From Trogon surrucura (taxonomy: Eukaryota > Chordata > Aves > Trogoniformes > Trogonidae), in the NCBI GenBank assembly GCA_020746105.1, contig CM036658.1:27863099-27927098 (forward strand): a stretch of DNA of 64,000 nt, written 5' to 3'. The notes under the pieces were generated by a model. It searched no databases and was not told the origin of the DNA. It worked only from the letters and a program-made list of their open reading frames with translations. Below, piece by piece: positions 16,717-27,505 of this stretch (positions are counted from its first letter, which is position 1; the number at the start of each line of letters is the position of its first letter). A program made the position numbers and the translations under genes.

Positions 16717-17520
16717 CCATCTCTCTCTCTTTCACACTCCCTGATACCGCTCAGCCTCTCCACTTCTCACTTTAGCTCTGGCACGAGGCGGAGAAGGCCG
16801 TCCAACCGACCGCCCCTCACACAGGCACTGCCAGCTCCAGCCTCTGGGCGGCTCAGGCACGCCCTGCAGCCGCAGGCCTGCACAGCTGCCTGCTGGCGCT
16901 GGAGCACTGTTTGGGTCCCCACCCTCCTTCTCGGGGTGGATTTCTGCCTGGTGGCAACCATGACGAAAAAAGAAAATGACCAATAAGAGAAAAAGCCGAG
17001 TAACTGCTCCCGTTCCCCTCTTCGGCCCAGGGTCTGCGATCCCCGCGCTCCCGGAGCCACCAACGGGAGCCCCTCCCGCACCCGCGGCGCTCGAGATACC
17101 GGCAGCTCCTCTCCTTGCGCCGCTCTCCAAGAGAGGCTGAGAGCGCCTGAGGCCGCTTTGGAGTTTCGCGGCTTCCGGCTTCCTCCCCGCTTACGTCAGC
17201 TCGCGCCCGTCTCGCGAGATTCCCGCTGAGTTCCGGTCCCTCTCTCTCCCTCAGACTCACCGTCCCTGGGAAAGGCCGGTCTCTGGCCTCAGTCCGCCCA
17301 ACAGCCGGAGAAACAGCGGCCCGTACCGCTGCAGCTGCCGCTGTCCGCGCAGTCCGAAGGAGTGAGCCGCTCTGGCCGCTTTTGAGTTTCGCGGCCATCC
17401 CTACCTGCCAGGGGAAGCAGAAGAGGAACAGTTTCAACAACTCCTCCTTGCCCGTACAGCAGCTTCTTGCTGCAGAGCGAACCCCAGGCTGCTCTGTGCC
17501 ACAGTGGAGATGAACAGTCA
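16717..17520. promoter_or_regulatory. CpG-rich block, probable promoter (CR1 5' UTR and/or gene promoter)
   Basis: About 800 bp with many CpG in an otherwise AT-rich interval. The core at 17160-17260 holds ETS-type sites (cttccggcttcc at 17172, gttccggtcc near 17230), a CREB/ATF site ttacgtca (17191-17198) and the palindrome TCTCGCGAGA (17210-17219), all typical of TATA-less housekeeping promoters. A 21-bp segment (ggccgcttt.gagtttcgcgg) occurs twice about 225 bp apart. The left part abuts CR1 ORF1 and may be its 5' UTR. No conserved first exon was recognised on either strand. Long open frames here are GC artefacts. Confidence 0.55.
17210..17219. promoter_or_regulatory. TCTCGCGAGA palindromic promoter motif
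   Basis: An exact 10-bp palindrome, 12 bp after the ttacgtca site. In vertebrates this motif is enriched in TATA-less, often bidirectional CpG-island promoters. The match is seen; activity is inferred. Confidence 0.6.
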
Positions 17521-18689
17521 CTGCGGTGTTAAAAATAGCTCAGTTACTGGTTGTCACAAATGATACGAGTTGCTAGTGGGACTACGGTATCTACTCTGAG
17601 TAAACCGGGTTTATAAACAGTATTTAACTGAAATGAAGGATTGTTCATAACCCCTCCGTATGGGCTGAAGCAGGCAGGACGCAGGAACAACCACAAACCA
17701 GGGCTGAAATGCAAAGAGTGAATTTATTCTCGCTGCCTGAGAACCTGGAGAACCTGTGTGGCAGCACCGGGCGGGCGCACACGGGCAGCGATCACACGGG
17801 CAGCACGACAAGGAGCAGCGCAGGCCCGAGGAGATCTCTCCTTGCTAGAAAGAGTGTGGTGTTTAACCCACGGGTTGGTTACGTTTAACCTATTGCTAGG
17901 TCTGAGTTCTCAGGACTCAGCAGCTCTCAGGATGGCAGCAACATGACAGCTTTGCTTTGTTCCTACCCGCAGCAGGGCAGGGATGCCAGAGATGCCACCA
18001 CATCCACCTCAGGCTTCTGTTGTCTTGAGCGCAGCTGTGCTGCTTGTCGAGCACATGAGGCCAAGAAGTAATGCAGTGTGATGTGCGTGTTCCATGACAT
18101 CTCAGCTGAAAATCTCTAGTGTGTACCTATAATACTGCTTGCCAGTCTTCCATTCTAACTCCACACCTGCTCTCACCTAAAGCCTCAAATGCTCCTTCTT
18201 TCCTTGAGAATTGATACTCCTTTTTCTCCATGATGTACAAAAATCAGTGTCCTAAACAGCAGCCAGCAAGGTTACTCCACCGTCTTTTCTCACATGTACT
18301 ATGACACTTCGTACACGCTCTAGCTAACAGAATTGGCAGACCATAGGGAAAAAATGCATGTAAAGATTAACACTTGGAATATTTTACCATTAGTTTCACA
18401 AGGCAGGAATCTTCAGAGAAAATTCTTAGAAAACTGTAATTTCTTTCCCCTTTAGACATGAGCAAAGACAGAAATCCACAGTCGGAGGAGCAAAACTAGA
18501 CGAATCACAAGCGCAGAAGACTTTCCCCTGCTGCCTCCAGGGAAGGTGTGGAGCTGGCAGAGCCAGACTCAGTCCAGCTGGAGAAGAGCAGATCTCTGGT
18601 CACCACGGAGGTGGTCAACCACCAGAATGGAGGCCGGAGAGTCTGTGGTGTTTTCAGCCTGCAGATCTTTGAGCTCAGCTGCCTAGGGC
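17521..18689. other. Intergenic, nothing recognised
   Basis: A short run of repeated gggcagcg/cacacgggcag at about 17768-17805 is the only pattern seen. Confidence 0.4.
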
Positions 18690-18800
18690 CCCAGGCAACC
18701 TGAATCAGCTGGTCCTGCTCTGAGAGGGGGATTCTGAGAGGGGTATTTGACCAGAGACCTCCAGAGGTCCTCTCCAACCTGAATTGCTTGATCACTTCTA
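18690..18800 (+). mobile_element. CR1 LINE 3' tail
   Basis: The segment gacctccagaggtcctctcc followed by aacctgaattgcttgatcact is the CR1 3' end in plus orientation. The 5' limit is unclear; GC-rich sequence from 18500 may belong to the same copy. Confidence 0.6.
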
Positions 18801-19376
18801 CCTCTTATGGTTAATGAATTCATGCATCCCTCAAGCTGCAGTTGGAGTATAACTCTATCACTTTTTTTTTTTTATCATTACATTCAGCTTTAAGCACAGG
18901 AATTTTGACTTGGCAACATTCAGTGAAATGTCAGAATCCTTCGATGAAGGATATAAATAAATGGCTCCTGTGGGAAGAGTCTATTCCTCCTCCCTTGCTG
19001 TCTTGATACACAGAAAGAAGCAGTCCACCAGGAACCACCTTCAAAGGGTCCATAAAATAACAACTATCTTTTTGAAGGTCTCCACTCAGGTAAATGCTGT
19101 GCTGGCAGATTTTGTGGGGCAATGGTAATTCTTCCAAACACCTTGAGCTACCAAGCTGCTGGAAGAGAATCAACATTGCTGAAAGACTCAGTGCTGCTAA
19201 ACTATTCTGCCACACACATCTATTACTCTCTCACTTCAGCAACCCTCTTCCTCCACTTGAGTAAGCCAAACTCAAACTCCCTCCTTATTCTTGTGCAACC
19301 AACATGAGTTTTGGGCTACCCAGTTTTACACACGCCATTAAAATTATTAACGCATTTATTTTCTTGCTCTGTGGCA
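18801..19376. other. Intergenic, nothing recognised
   Basis: Sequence 3' of the Topors-like gene. No clear polyadenylation signal for that gene was singled out, and no repeat was recognised. Confidence 0.4.
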
Positions 19377-20015
19377 CTAGTATCTGCTGGCCGCAGGGAC
19401 TTGATCCTCCTCCTGGGAAGCATGTGGCTCCTGCTGGCCCAGGTGGCGGCGGATGTCCCCGCCGCACAGGCGCACAGCGGCAGGGATGAGTCGGTGGACA
19501 AAGGGTCTGGTGTCTTCTCGCAGGCAGTTGTGCAGCTGCTGCACCAGAACCCTCTCGTCCAGCCCCCAGAGGCACAGGTGGCTCACAACAACACCCTCTG
19601 CCACATTGGCCTCCCACCACTGGCCCTCAAAGATCTGCCCCAGCTCCTGTTGCAGCCACTGCAGCAGGAGCCTGATGTTATCTGGGTGGCTCCTGAAAAA
19701 GCCTGCCCAGACCTCCGGAGGGCAGCCTCCCAGCCGAGGGCCGGCCACCTGCCCCACAGCCCCCTGCTCATTCTGGGGGTCCTCAGTGGGTGGCTCAGCG
19801 TGGCCTAGGATGTCAAATGTCAAATAATCATCCTCTGACCAGATTGAGAACATGATGGTGGTCACCGCCAAAGGGCACACGGGGCAGGTTGGCTTCTGCC
19901 ATGCCCAGCGCAGGGCACAGCCCAGGCAGACGCAGTGGAGGCAGGGTGACATGTAGGCGGTACTCTCTTGGTCGTCGCAGCAGATGAGGCAGCTCCACTC
20001 GCTTTCAGCAGCCAT
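19377..20015 (-). CDS. Topors-like RING finger protein (probable E3 ubiquitin ligase), 212 residues
   Basis: Single open coding exon. A C3HC4 RING lies at residues 9-47: C9, C12, C25, H27, C30, C33, C44 and C47 are all present. SEDDYLTFDI follows, like the conserved AEDDF segment after the Topors RING. Residues about 105-190 (EVWAGFFRSHP, LLQWLQQELGQIFE, FVHRLIP) resemble the second conserved domain of Topors, a nuclear SUMO/ubiquitin E3 ligase that acts on p53 and other targets. The long Arg/Ser-rich Topors C-terminus is absent. The start at 20015 has a strong Kozak context (A at -3, G at +4). A splice acceptor (ctctctccgttttgcag) lies upstream with its exon beginning at 20099, so a 5' exon probably exists. 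Short Topors-like genes recur in bird genomes. No frame damage is seen; function and expression are inferred. Confidence 0.75.
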   Translation of the reverse strand: MAAESEWSCLICCDDQESTAYMSPCLHCVCLGCALRWAWQKPTCPVCPLAVTTIMFSIWSEDDYLTFDILGHAEPPTEDPQNEQGAVGQVAGPRLGGCPPEVWAGFFRSHPDNIRLLLQWLQQELGQIFEGQWWEANVAEGVVVSHLCLWGLDERVLVQQLHNCLREDTRPFVHRLIPAAVRLCGGDIRRHLGQQEPHASQEEDQVPAASRY

Positions 20016-20099
20016 GTTCTCAGCTTGCTGTGGTGGGATGGAGGTTGCTGAGGACGAGCTGCTCCCACTTGCCAGCACCGCAGCGGCAGGTGTCACAGG
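20016..20099 (-). other. Probable 5' UTR of the Topors-like gene, beginning at a splice acceptor
   Basis: On the minus strand ggcctctctccgttttgcag precedes cctgtgacacc, a good acceptor. The 84 bases to the ATG stay open in the same frame but have no Met. They are serine- and alanine-rich when translated, so either 5' UTR or an N-terminal extension from an upstream exon is possible. Confidence 0.45.
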
Positions 20100-20123
20100 C
20101 TGCAAAACGGAGAGAGGCCACAA

Positions 20124-23100
20124 TCACTTCCTGGCCCAGGAAGCGGGGGAAGGAATGGCCAGGCCCCCGAGAAGGATGCCCTCCTGGCTCCCTGAGCCCC
20201 ATGGTCCACCCCAGGGCTGCCCAGAGGGGGCGTTTTCCCACACAGCTCACCTCCACTCCTGTGAGCTCACCCCATGATGCCCAACTGCCTGAACCAGGCA
20301 GGGCTGGGGAAACACAAGGTTTGGCTCTGGGATGGGCAGTGAGAGCTGCCGACAGCAGACCTCAAAGCACAACCCAGCACCAGCAGAAGCCTCACTCAAC
20401 CCTTCTCCAGACCTCGTGGACACACCCGGCAGGAGCCCAGCCACAAGCCAGACTGGCCCAGGTCGTGCCGATGCCCAGAGACATCAGTGAGGGTCACAGT
20501 GCATCACCTGCTGATATCACAGTCCACTGCTTGGGGACATCAGCCTCCACCACCCGATGATGGCATGACAGGCCTTCCACCCCCACAGGCACATGGCGTC
20601 GGGAGAAAATACGGTTTCTGGTGTTCAACTGCTACATCGCTGTGCTGCTCTAGCCTGATCACCCGCAACGGGTGTGTGTGACTGTGTGTCTCGTTCCCCC
20701 GCCGTGCTGACACCTTGCAGAGGTCTTCTGTGAGGGGGAGTGTGGCAGGACTAAGGAGCATGGACCATCACATATCTTTGATTAAATAAATTTAGTGTTC
20801 AAACATTAAACTTTCCTCCTGCGGAATATCTAAAAGCATGTTGGACCAGACCATCTGTCTGCAGGAAATACGTCAGGAAGTGAAAGTAAGTGAGTGTCTT
20901 ATGGCTACTGTCAGGTTGGTGCCTGATACGGGTGAGATCTCTGAGAAATGCACCCCCAACTAACTGTAAAATCTGCCTTCACTCCCTGCCCGATCAGGCA
21001 AGCCCTCTTCCTGGCTGAACATCTTTTGTGTATGCTGCAGCATGTTGTTAATGCTTCAGCATTAGTGCTGCAGATGCTGCGGCTGCCCAGTGGACCTGGT
21101 GCTCTTCTCATTCCCACAGCTGTTGAGAACCGAGATCCCTAGGAAGTATGCCTTGCCTCCACACTTGGCTCCTCACAGACCTGAAGTTTAGGGTAGTCTG
21201 CTTCCCAGGACTCCCTAGGAAGTTGAGGTTTCTTAGTTTACATGTAATTTAATCACTGATGCACTAGGACCATCTCCTGACTCCCACAGAATTTTAAACG
21301 TGGGGTGTGTTTCTGTTGCAGCAGTTTGGACTGAACAAGCTGACACTGTGTACAAAGCCAAATTTTGCAGACAGTTCCCACCAAGTTGACTTCATTATAC
21401 AGTAACCCATAATGTGGAAGAAAACGATTGAGGGAATGTTATATGTTTCCTTGTTTTTGAGTAGCCCCTGCGTGTTCACGATATACACAAGCCTTACAAG
21501 TAACCACTTTCACTAATTGCCACCTAAGGAGTTAGGCCAGCTGAATAAGATTTTAGTCCTTGCCTAAATTAAAGTCTCTTTTCTCTAGAGTAGATAGGGG
21601 TAAATTTTTAAAGCAGAATGTGCCATTTCCTGATTTCTTTTGAACTACATTCTGCCACTCTGTTTTGTAACTCTTGTAACTAACTGAATATATTGGATGA
21701 AGTATTAAATTAGACAAAACTCTTCTGAGTTAGTGACAAAAGTGTAAAATAATTCCTGTCTTTTTTTGCTTGAGAGTTTTTTGTTTGTGGGATTCTTTTT
21801 ATGTTTTTCCTTCATTACTACTATTATTTTACACTGCTATTGCATTTGCTAAACCAAACGAGTTAATATCTATCTGGATGACTTAATTTTCTGAGCTGAC
21901 TCATGTTACACAAGAGATAAAGCAAAAATAAAAATACTAAAGGGACGTGTCAAATGAAACCGTTTAGGCTTACCACACTTCTAATATCTCATATTCCTAT
22001 TTATTTATTTTAATGTAAAAAACAGTAAAAATTACTATAACAGTGCCTTAGTCTCCTAACACACAGCACTAAGGAAGGATTCTCAGATTCTTTCAATAAT
22101 CATTCAGATAACAATTAAGCCAGTCAAATTCCTATAAAAGAGTTTGTTATCCTTCACTTCTTTCAAATCAAGCCTCCAGCAATCTCTAAAACACTCATCA
22201 GGCCTGTGTCCATTCCGAAAAATGCCACAACATTAGGCTATTTTCAGATGTGTCAGAGAATGTAAAATTATTATGGGCAGACAAACCTAAGAAGCATAAC
22301 AGAGAAGGCCCTCTTCACCTCTCACATTTTATTAGATATTTATTCACCAGTTCAGGCCTTAATTCCAAGCAGTTAATCACATCCTTAGTATGAACTCCGA
22401 TGGTTTAGGCTTAATCAGTATACTTGGACATGTGTTTAAGTGATTTATCTGCTTGAAAAACCAAGTCAGACTTCCTCCATCTTGTAAGAAAATCTTACAA
22501 TAACCAATCTACTGCGATTTGTGTCTAAGTGTATTATATGACGCAAAAAACTCCCGAACACCAGGAGTTAAGAATGCACAATCTGGTTGTGTAGGTGAAA
22601 AGAATGGTATATATTAAATAGGAGCTCCTTGCTGGAAGAGAAAGATGAGTAGTGCTATCACCATTTTGTTTTCAGTGTTTTGTTGAATGGAATTATTTAG
22701 CTTGACTTTTTTCTCCCTGTCAGCTCTATGCTGGCAGTAACCTTAAGGGACTTCAGGGCTGCCATGAAGTGTTAATTAATCCTCCATATCTTGCAGAGCA
22801 CCTGAGTGGAGAATTACTTTGACTGATACAGCTGTATAGCAGTGGATACTTTCACTTCGGGGAAAGTGTATTAAGAGAAGAAAGTACTGCATAGCTGAAG
22901 AGCTCCAAAAGAGGGTTAAATAATGTCTATTCATTCTGGAAAAAAAGAGTTGAGTCCTTCTGGCAATGCCTTTCTCAGCCTAGAAAGATCTGTAACTGTT
23001 GGACTTACGCATGGGACCAGGCTTTGCAGGTTCATTTGCTCTGAGGCTGCTGACTTCATCAAATACAGCCCCTCCCTCCTCTGACAAGAGAGGCAGGTGA

Positions 23101-24399
23101 AGGGCTTGGGTTTTACCCAGAATGGGTTTAGGAATTAACACCAAACTATTCTATATCAACAAGAACAAAGCCTTTCCAGACGTGCCTCATTCTGCACCAG
23201 ATGTGCAATATTCATGGGAATACTATATGGGGGGAGGAGTGTTGACAACTGCTCAAGGAGGTTTCCTAGGAAAGTGATCTTTGCCCCTCCAAATCTGTGG
23301 GGCTTCACACAGAATATAAGCCCTCAGATTGCTTTTTCTTCTGATCAGGTGTCAAGTCTGTGTCTCCAGCAGTTGTAGGCTTTGATACAGCTGGGTATAG
23401 AAGCATGAAAAATAAATACATTTTTTTCCTCTGGACATGATCCTGGGCTTGAACTGCAGCATATGTCTCAAGTATATGATGCCTCTCTAACAGCCAGTTA
23501 TTGTAAAATATCTATTAATTTCATTCTTGCATATTTTCTTCCCTGACTCTCTCACCTCCTGTTATTCTAGTATGCAATGTTGTCATAATGAAATCCATGT
23601 TCACCTCAGCTAACACTTGGACCACATTTTTTTTTAATGTCTTTGTAGTCATTTTCTAGACATATCATGGAACGCTCTGCCGAAGGCTTGTATCAGCTGA
23701 ACAGCCAGTCTTTCTCATTAACCAATGCTACCGAAAGAACAAGAAATACGAATTACTGCAGGGTAGTTACAGTCACCGAGGGGAGGCTGTTTCCAGAGCT
23801 ATATCACTGCCGCATAGACATATAGATGCTAAGTTACATTTGAGAAAAACCTTTGCAAAAATTGTTACAGTAGCTATACAAACCCGCCATTTCTTTAACT
23901 CCATCAGCAGTGCTGTAAGACAAACACTACACAGCAAGAGACACAAGTTACTAGCATGGGCAACATGTTGAACAGTCATTGGTTTTTTGCTTCCCATCCT
24001 CACCGTGGTAAGCCACAGATAGCCCTAAAAGCGAATGTCCAGCTCAGGACCTCAGCACTATCAGCAGTACAAATGTGCTTTTAGTCATCCGAAAGCTGAC
24101 TTCTCTTTGGCTGCCTGAAGTTCCAGGCAAGTCCTTTAAAACACATGCATTTTTTCCATTGTGTTTTAAGTCCACATTTCCAAATAATTGATTATCTGGA
24201 GCTTTTTTTTTTTCTTTTGCTTTTTTTTTTTTTGGAGGAGGGGAGAGGATACTGATATGAATCAGAGCCTGTCTAGGTGATACAAAAATACTCACTCTGT
24301 GGTTATTGGATTCCTACAGCAAACAAACAAAATATCAAAATGCACATCAAAATGCACTCCCTCTCTGACAATACAGTGCTGAGACTCTAGCAGGTAAGA
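20124..24399. other. Intergenic, no gene or clear repeat recognised
   Basis: 20124-20760 is GC-rich and could hold an upstream exon of the Topors-like gene. 20800-24399 is AT-rich single-copy-looking DNA with T runs (23630, 24203-24234). No exon, RNA gene or repeat family could be supported. Confidence 0.4.
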
Positions 24400-24693
24400 G
24401 AGAATCCTGCCATGAAATCTTCCAGCGATGCTACCTGGGACATCCCCTGTGCTGCCTGCTCTGCAGCTCCAGTGGTAGTTGCTATTGGGGGGAGTTGGGT
24501 TTGATACCAGATTTGTATATATATTTGTGTATAGTTCTTTGGTTTTATTATTTTCTTATTTCTATTGTTGTTTTATTAAAGCTCTTTTAGTTTTCTTTTC
24601 CAATCCATAAGTCTCTCTGTCTTTTGGGAGGGGAGACAGGGTTAGAGAGCATCTGTCAGTGTTTGGTGGCCAGTCCAGCCCTAAATCTTGACA
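24400..24693 (+). mobile_element. 3' part of an avian LTR, same family as 46150-46936
   Basis: Landmarks shared with the intron 11 copy: gctctgcagctccagtggta, gggggagttgggtttgatac, tatagttctttggttttatt, attaaagctcttttagtttt, aagtctctctgtct, and an ending near gccctaaatcttgaca. attaaa serves as the likely polyadenylation signal. The 5' part of the LTR is missing or too diverged, and the left limit is approximate. Confidence 0.65.
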
Positions 24694-25370
24694 TAAGTGC
24701 TATCACTTTCAGTGCAGAGTAAATAGGTATCTTTAAAAATTAATAACTGACAAAGTATGAAAGTGAAGGACACTGATTGGGAGTATCACAGGTCAGGAGA
24801 AAAACTTTGTTATTTGTTTCCTCTCTGTAGCTTTAACTCTGTTTTGAGAGCAAGAATCAATATAATTCTTTGCATTCTTAATATATTACCACTGAGAAAA
24901 ATACACAACTCTTTCTGAAAATGAATTGAGATAGCTTTTATGTAAACATGACAGAGGAGCCTGCTGCTCTGGGGCAAGGCTATGTCATGCTGCAAACACA
25001 TGTGAAGGGGAGGGGAAGTTTTAAGCATGTTTTTGAAAGCTTTTCCCCTTTTCCTCCTCACTCCGTTTGTCTGAACTCCTTGTACTGAGCTGAAGCAATG
25101 CCAACTTCAAATAGACATAAAAGTTCTGTTATCTTGTTGTCTTGACATGGACATTTAACCTCCATCCTCATTGTATCCAAGCAGTTAATGCTCCCTTAAT
25201 TATCCTTTAAAGAGGTAAGGAGCTTGTACCTTTTCCTACAAATGAGGAAATTAAGCAGAGAGCAAGGAAGGACTACAATTGTAGAGTGCTCTGGTGAATC
25301 TAGAACCAATGAGCATGGTTTCACAAGATCTATACTCTGGCTTACGGCTTTGATACTGTCAAACTGCCTC
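24694..25370. other. Intergenic, nothing recognised
   Basis: Flank of the provirus; no gene or repeat recognised. Confidence 0.4.
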
Positions 25371-25376
25371 CACTTC
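25371..25376 (+). repeat. Target-site duplication, left copy (CACTTC)
   Basis: CACTTC directly precedes the 5' LTR and recurs at 30016-30021 directly after the 3' LTR. A 6-bp duplication is usual for alpha- and betaretroviral integrases. Confidence 0.95.
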
Positions 25377-25819
25377 TGTGGATACCCTACATTTTAGTTA
25401 GCTGTGCTGGCAGCACTGCGTTGCAGAGTTAAGACTTTCGTCCTTGAGCTCTTTCCTAAACAAGTGCATAACTCTTGCTTCCTAATTATGAAAAGAGACC
25501 CTGACCAGCCAAGTACAGCTCGTGTTGAGAGCTTGCCCGTGAGAATGAACAGATAAGGTGCTTCTTGTACACCAGATGCGCATGGGAGTGAACGGGAGAG
25601 TATGATCAAAACAGACCTGGCAAAGTCTGTTTTCCCTGTGTGATAACAGAGTGATTGAAGGAGTACATGAGCTAATAACAACCCTGGCTGTATAGTCTGA
25701 TCTCTTGTTTGTAACCCAAAAATAGTGCTTCGTGCTAGTAGGTATAAATACGTGTGCCTGCTTGCAATAAAGTGAATTCCGTTTTCCATCATCTCGGAGT
25801 TCGTGCGTGCTTCTCAACA
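25377..25819 (+). repeat. 5' LTR of the provirus (443 bp)
   Basis: Starts TGTGGATACC, ends TTCTCAACA. TATAAATA at 25743-25750 and AATAAA at 25766-25771 mark the promoter and the polyadenylation signal, 16 bp apart, so R is short. No difference from the 3' LTR was found. Open frames on its minus strand are not genes. Confidence 0.95.
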
Positions 25820-25821
25820 AA

Positions 25822-25840
25822 TGGCAGCCCGAATCGGGAC
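25822..25840 (+). other. Primer-binding site
   Basis: TGGCAGCCCGAATCGGGAC begins two bases after the LTR. It opens with the TGG that pairs with a tRNA CCA end. The cccgaa...gggac core is closest to a lysine tRNA site but with an extra base after TGGC, so the primer tRNA is not certain. Confidence 0.7.
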
Positions 25841-25956
25841 TTCATCATATCCAAGAGAAGTACCCCCCAGTGAGCCGAACGGGGTGATGAATTAACTGAC
25901 GCGTCCATCCTCGCCCTTCAGGAAACAGGTACGAGGACCGCGGCCGGGGGACAAAA

Positions 25957-27505
25957 ATGGGGCAAAACGCAACACGATCGCAACAACTTCATCATGATGT
26001 ACTGATGTGCATTGCAAAGGAACGCGGTTATAAGATTAGCTCACAGAAAGTGACTCTGTTACTTTTATGGATTGGTCGTAATTGCCCCTGGTATCCTGAA
26101 ACAGGATCTTATGAAATTAAGGATTGGAAACGTGTAGGCGAAGAGCTAACTAAAGCACAACATGCTGGTCATGACAGTTCGCCTGATAATATAGAGACAT
26201 GGAAAGCGTTGTTTGCGGCGTTGCGCTCACTGAAACCACGCGCTGCTGATGCTAGTTCTGAGAGCAGTGTGGCGAGCACTGCGGGCTCTGTTGCTACAGA
26301 CCTCACTAATGATTTAATTGACTTAGCACCTATGCGGCAGACAGAGACTGCAAGTCAAACGAATTGTGTAAACCTTTTGTCTTCTCAAACTGAAACGGCG
26401 GTACAGACTAGCCAGATTAATCTCACAAGTTTGCAAGAAGGATTGATGAGTGGCTATGAGGGAATTGCGCTGAGAGCTGGGGATCTGGAGGAGGACGACA
26501 GTTCCTTTGATGTTGGTCCTGACGACCCCGAGGCAGAACCCAACCTTTATCCTCTGCTCATGCCAAATAGAGCCATGGTGGCATCTGCACCTACTGCTCA
26601 GGACGTTTTTTCGGGACTTTCGAAAAAAGGAAAGGGGCTGTCAAAGTCTGGGTCGCAGCTGTGTCAAAATAAGGGTCAGATGAACTCTCTTGTTCCACTC
26701 AATTATCGACCCCCACCCTATGCACCCCCTCCCTTATCTTCTCCACAGGTTTGTCCAGCACCGTCTTCTATTACTAGGGTTCAGATTTCCCTGACGGATA
26801 TTTTAACCGATCGTGATGAGCATGGTTCCCTTAACACTGACTTTTTTCCTGAGGTAGTTAAAGCTATGCCAGTAGTCATGCATACGTGGCCGGATGGGAC
26901 TCAGGCACCAGACCGTCAACAGATTTCTTATAGCATGCTGAAAGAGTTGCGGCGTACAGTTGCTGAATCGGGTATTCAATCATCCTATGCTGAAAATTTA
27001 ATAGAGACAATGAAAGAGGCTTTTCTTATGGTTCCTCATGATTGGAAGGTGATATTTAAGTTGATTTTAACACCCAGCCAATATACCATTTGGTATGTAG
27101 AATACAGGGAATTATGTATGTCCCGTACTACAGTAGCTCAAAATAATAATGCTCCAATTAACCCGGATCAACTGTTGGGGGAGGGTCAGTTTGCGAATCC
27201 ACAGCTTCAAGCTCATCTTACTACAGAACTTTTACAGCTCGCTGCTCAATTAGCAACAAAAGCTTTTAAAAAAGATTCCTGACATGAAAAAATCAAGCAA
27301 ACGTTTTGGCACTATCAGACAAGCTAACCATGAACCCTACCTTCAATTTATTGATCAATTACAAGGAGCTATCGAAAGACAGGTAGATGTACCAGCGGCA
27401 GCAGATGCATTATTACTGCAGCTTGCTGTGGAGAATGCTAACGCGGACTGTAAAAGAATTCTGGAGATGCTGAGATCCACTAACAAAACAGCTACTGTTC
27501 TGTAA
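25957..27505 (+). pseudogene. gag: gag remnant: matrix and capsid, frameshifted, no nucleocapsid
   Basis: The ATG at 25957 starts MGQNAT, a myristoylation signal (G2 with T6). Matrix-like sequence follows, including NCPWYPETGSYEIKDWKRVG, which looks betaretroviral. A late-domain motif RPPPYAPPP lies near residue 255. Capsid follows (MHTWPDGTQAPDRQQ, QYTIWYVEYREL). The frame stops at 27280 because of an apparent one-base change in an A run near 27270. Capsid resumes in the next frame at 27284 with the major homology region (EPYLQFIDQLQGAIERQ) and stops at 27505. No zinc knuckles are present. The first frame is long and open (441 codons) and could still make a matrix-capsid fragment. Confidence 0.88.

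Noticed and set aside
16853-17521. 222-codon minus-strand open frame in the CpG block
   Set aside because: GC-composition artefact with no recognisable domain; overlapping frames on both strands are equally open.
25394-25820. 132- and 112-codon minus-strand frames repeated at 29590-30016
   Set aside because: Antisense LTR sequence; the repetition only reflects the identical LTRs.
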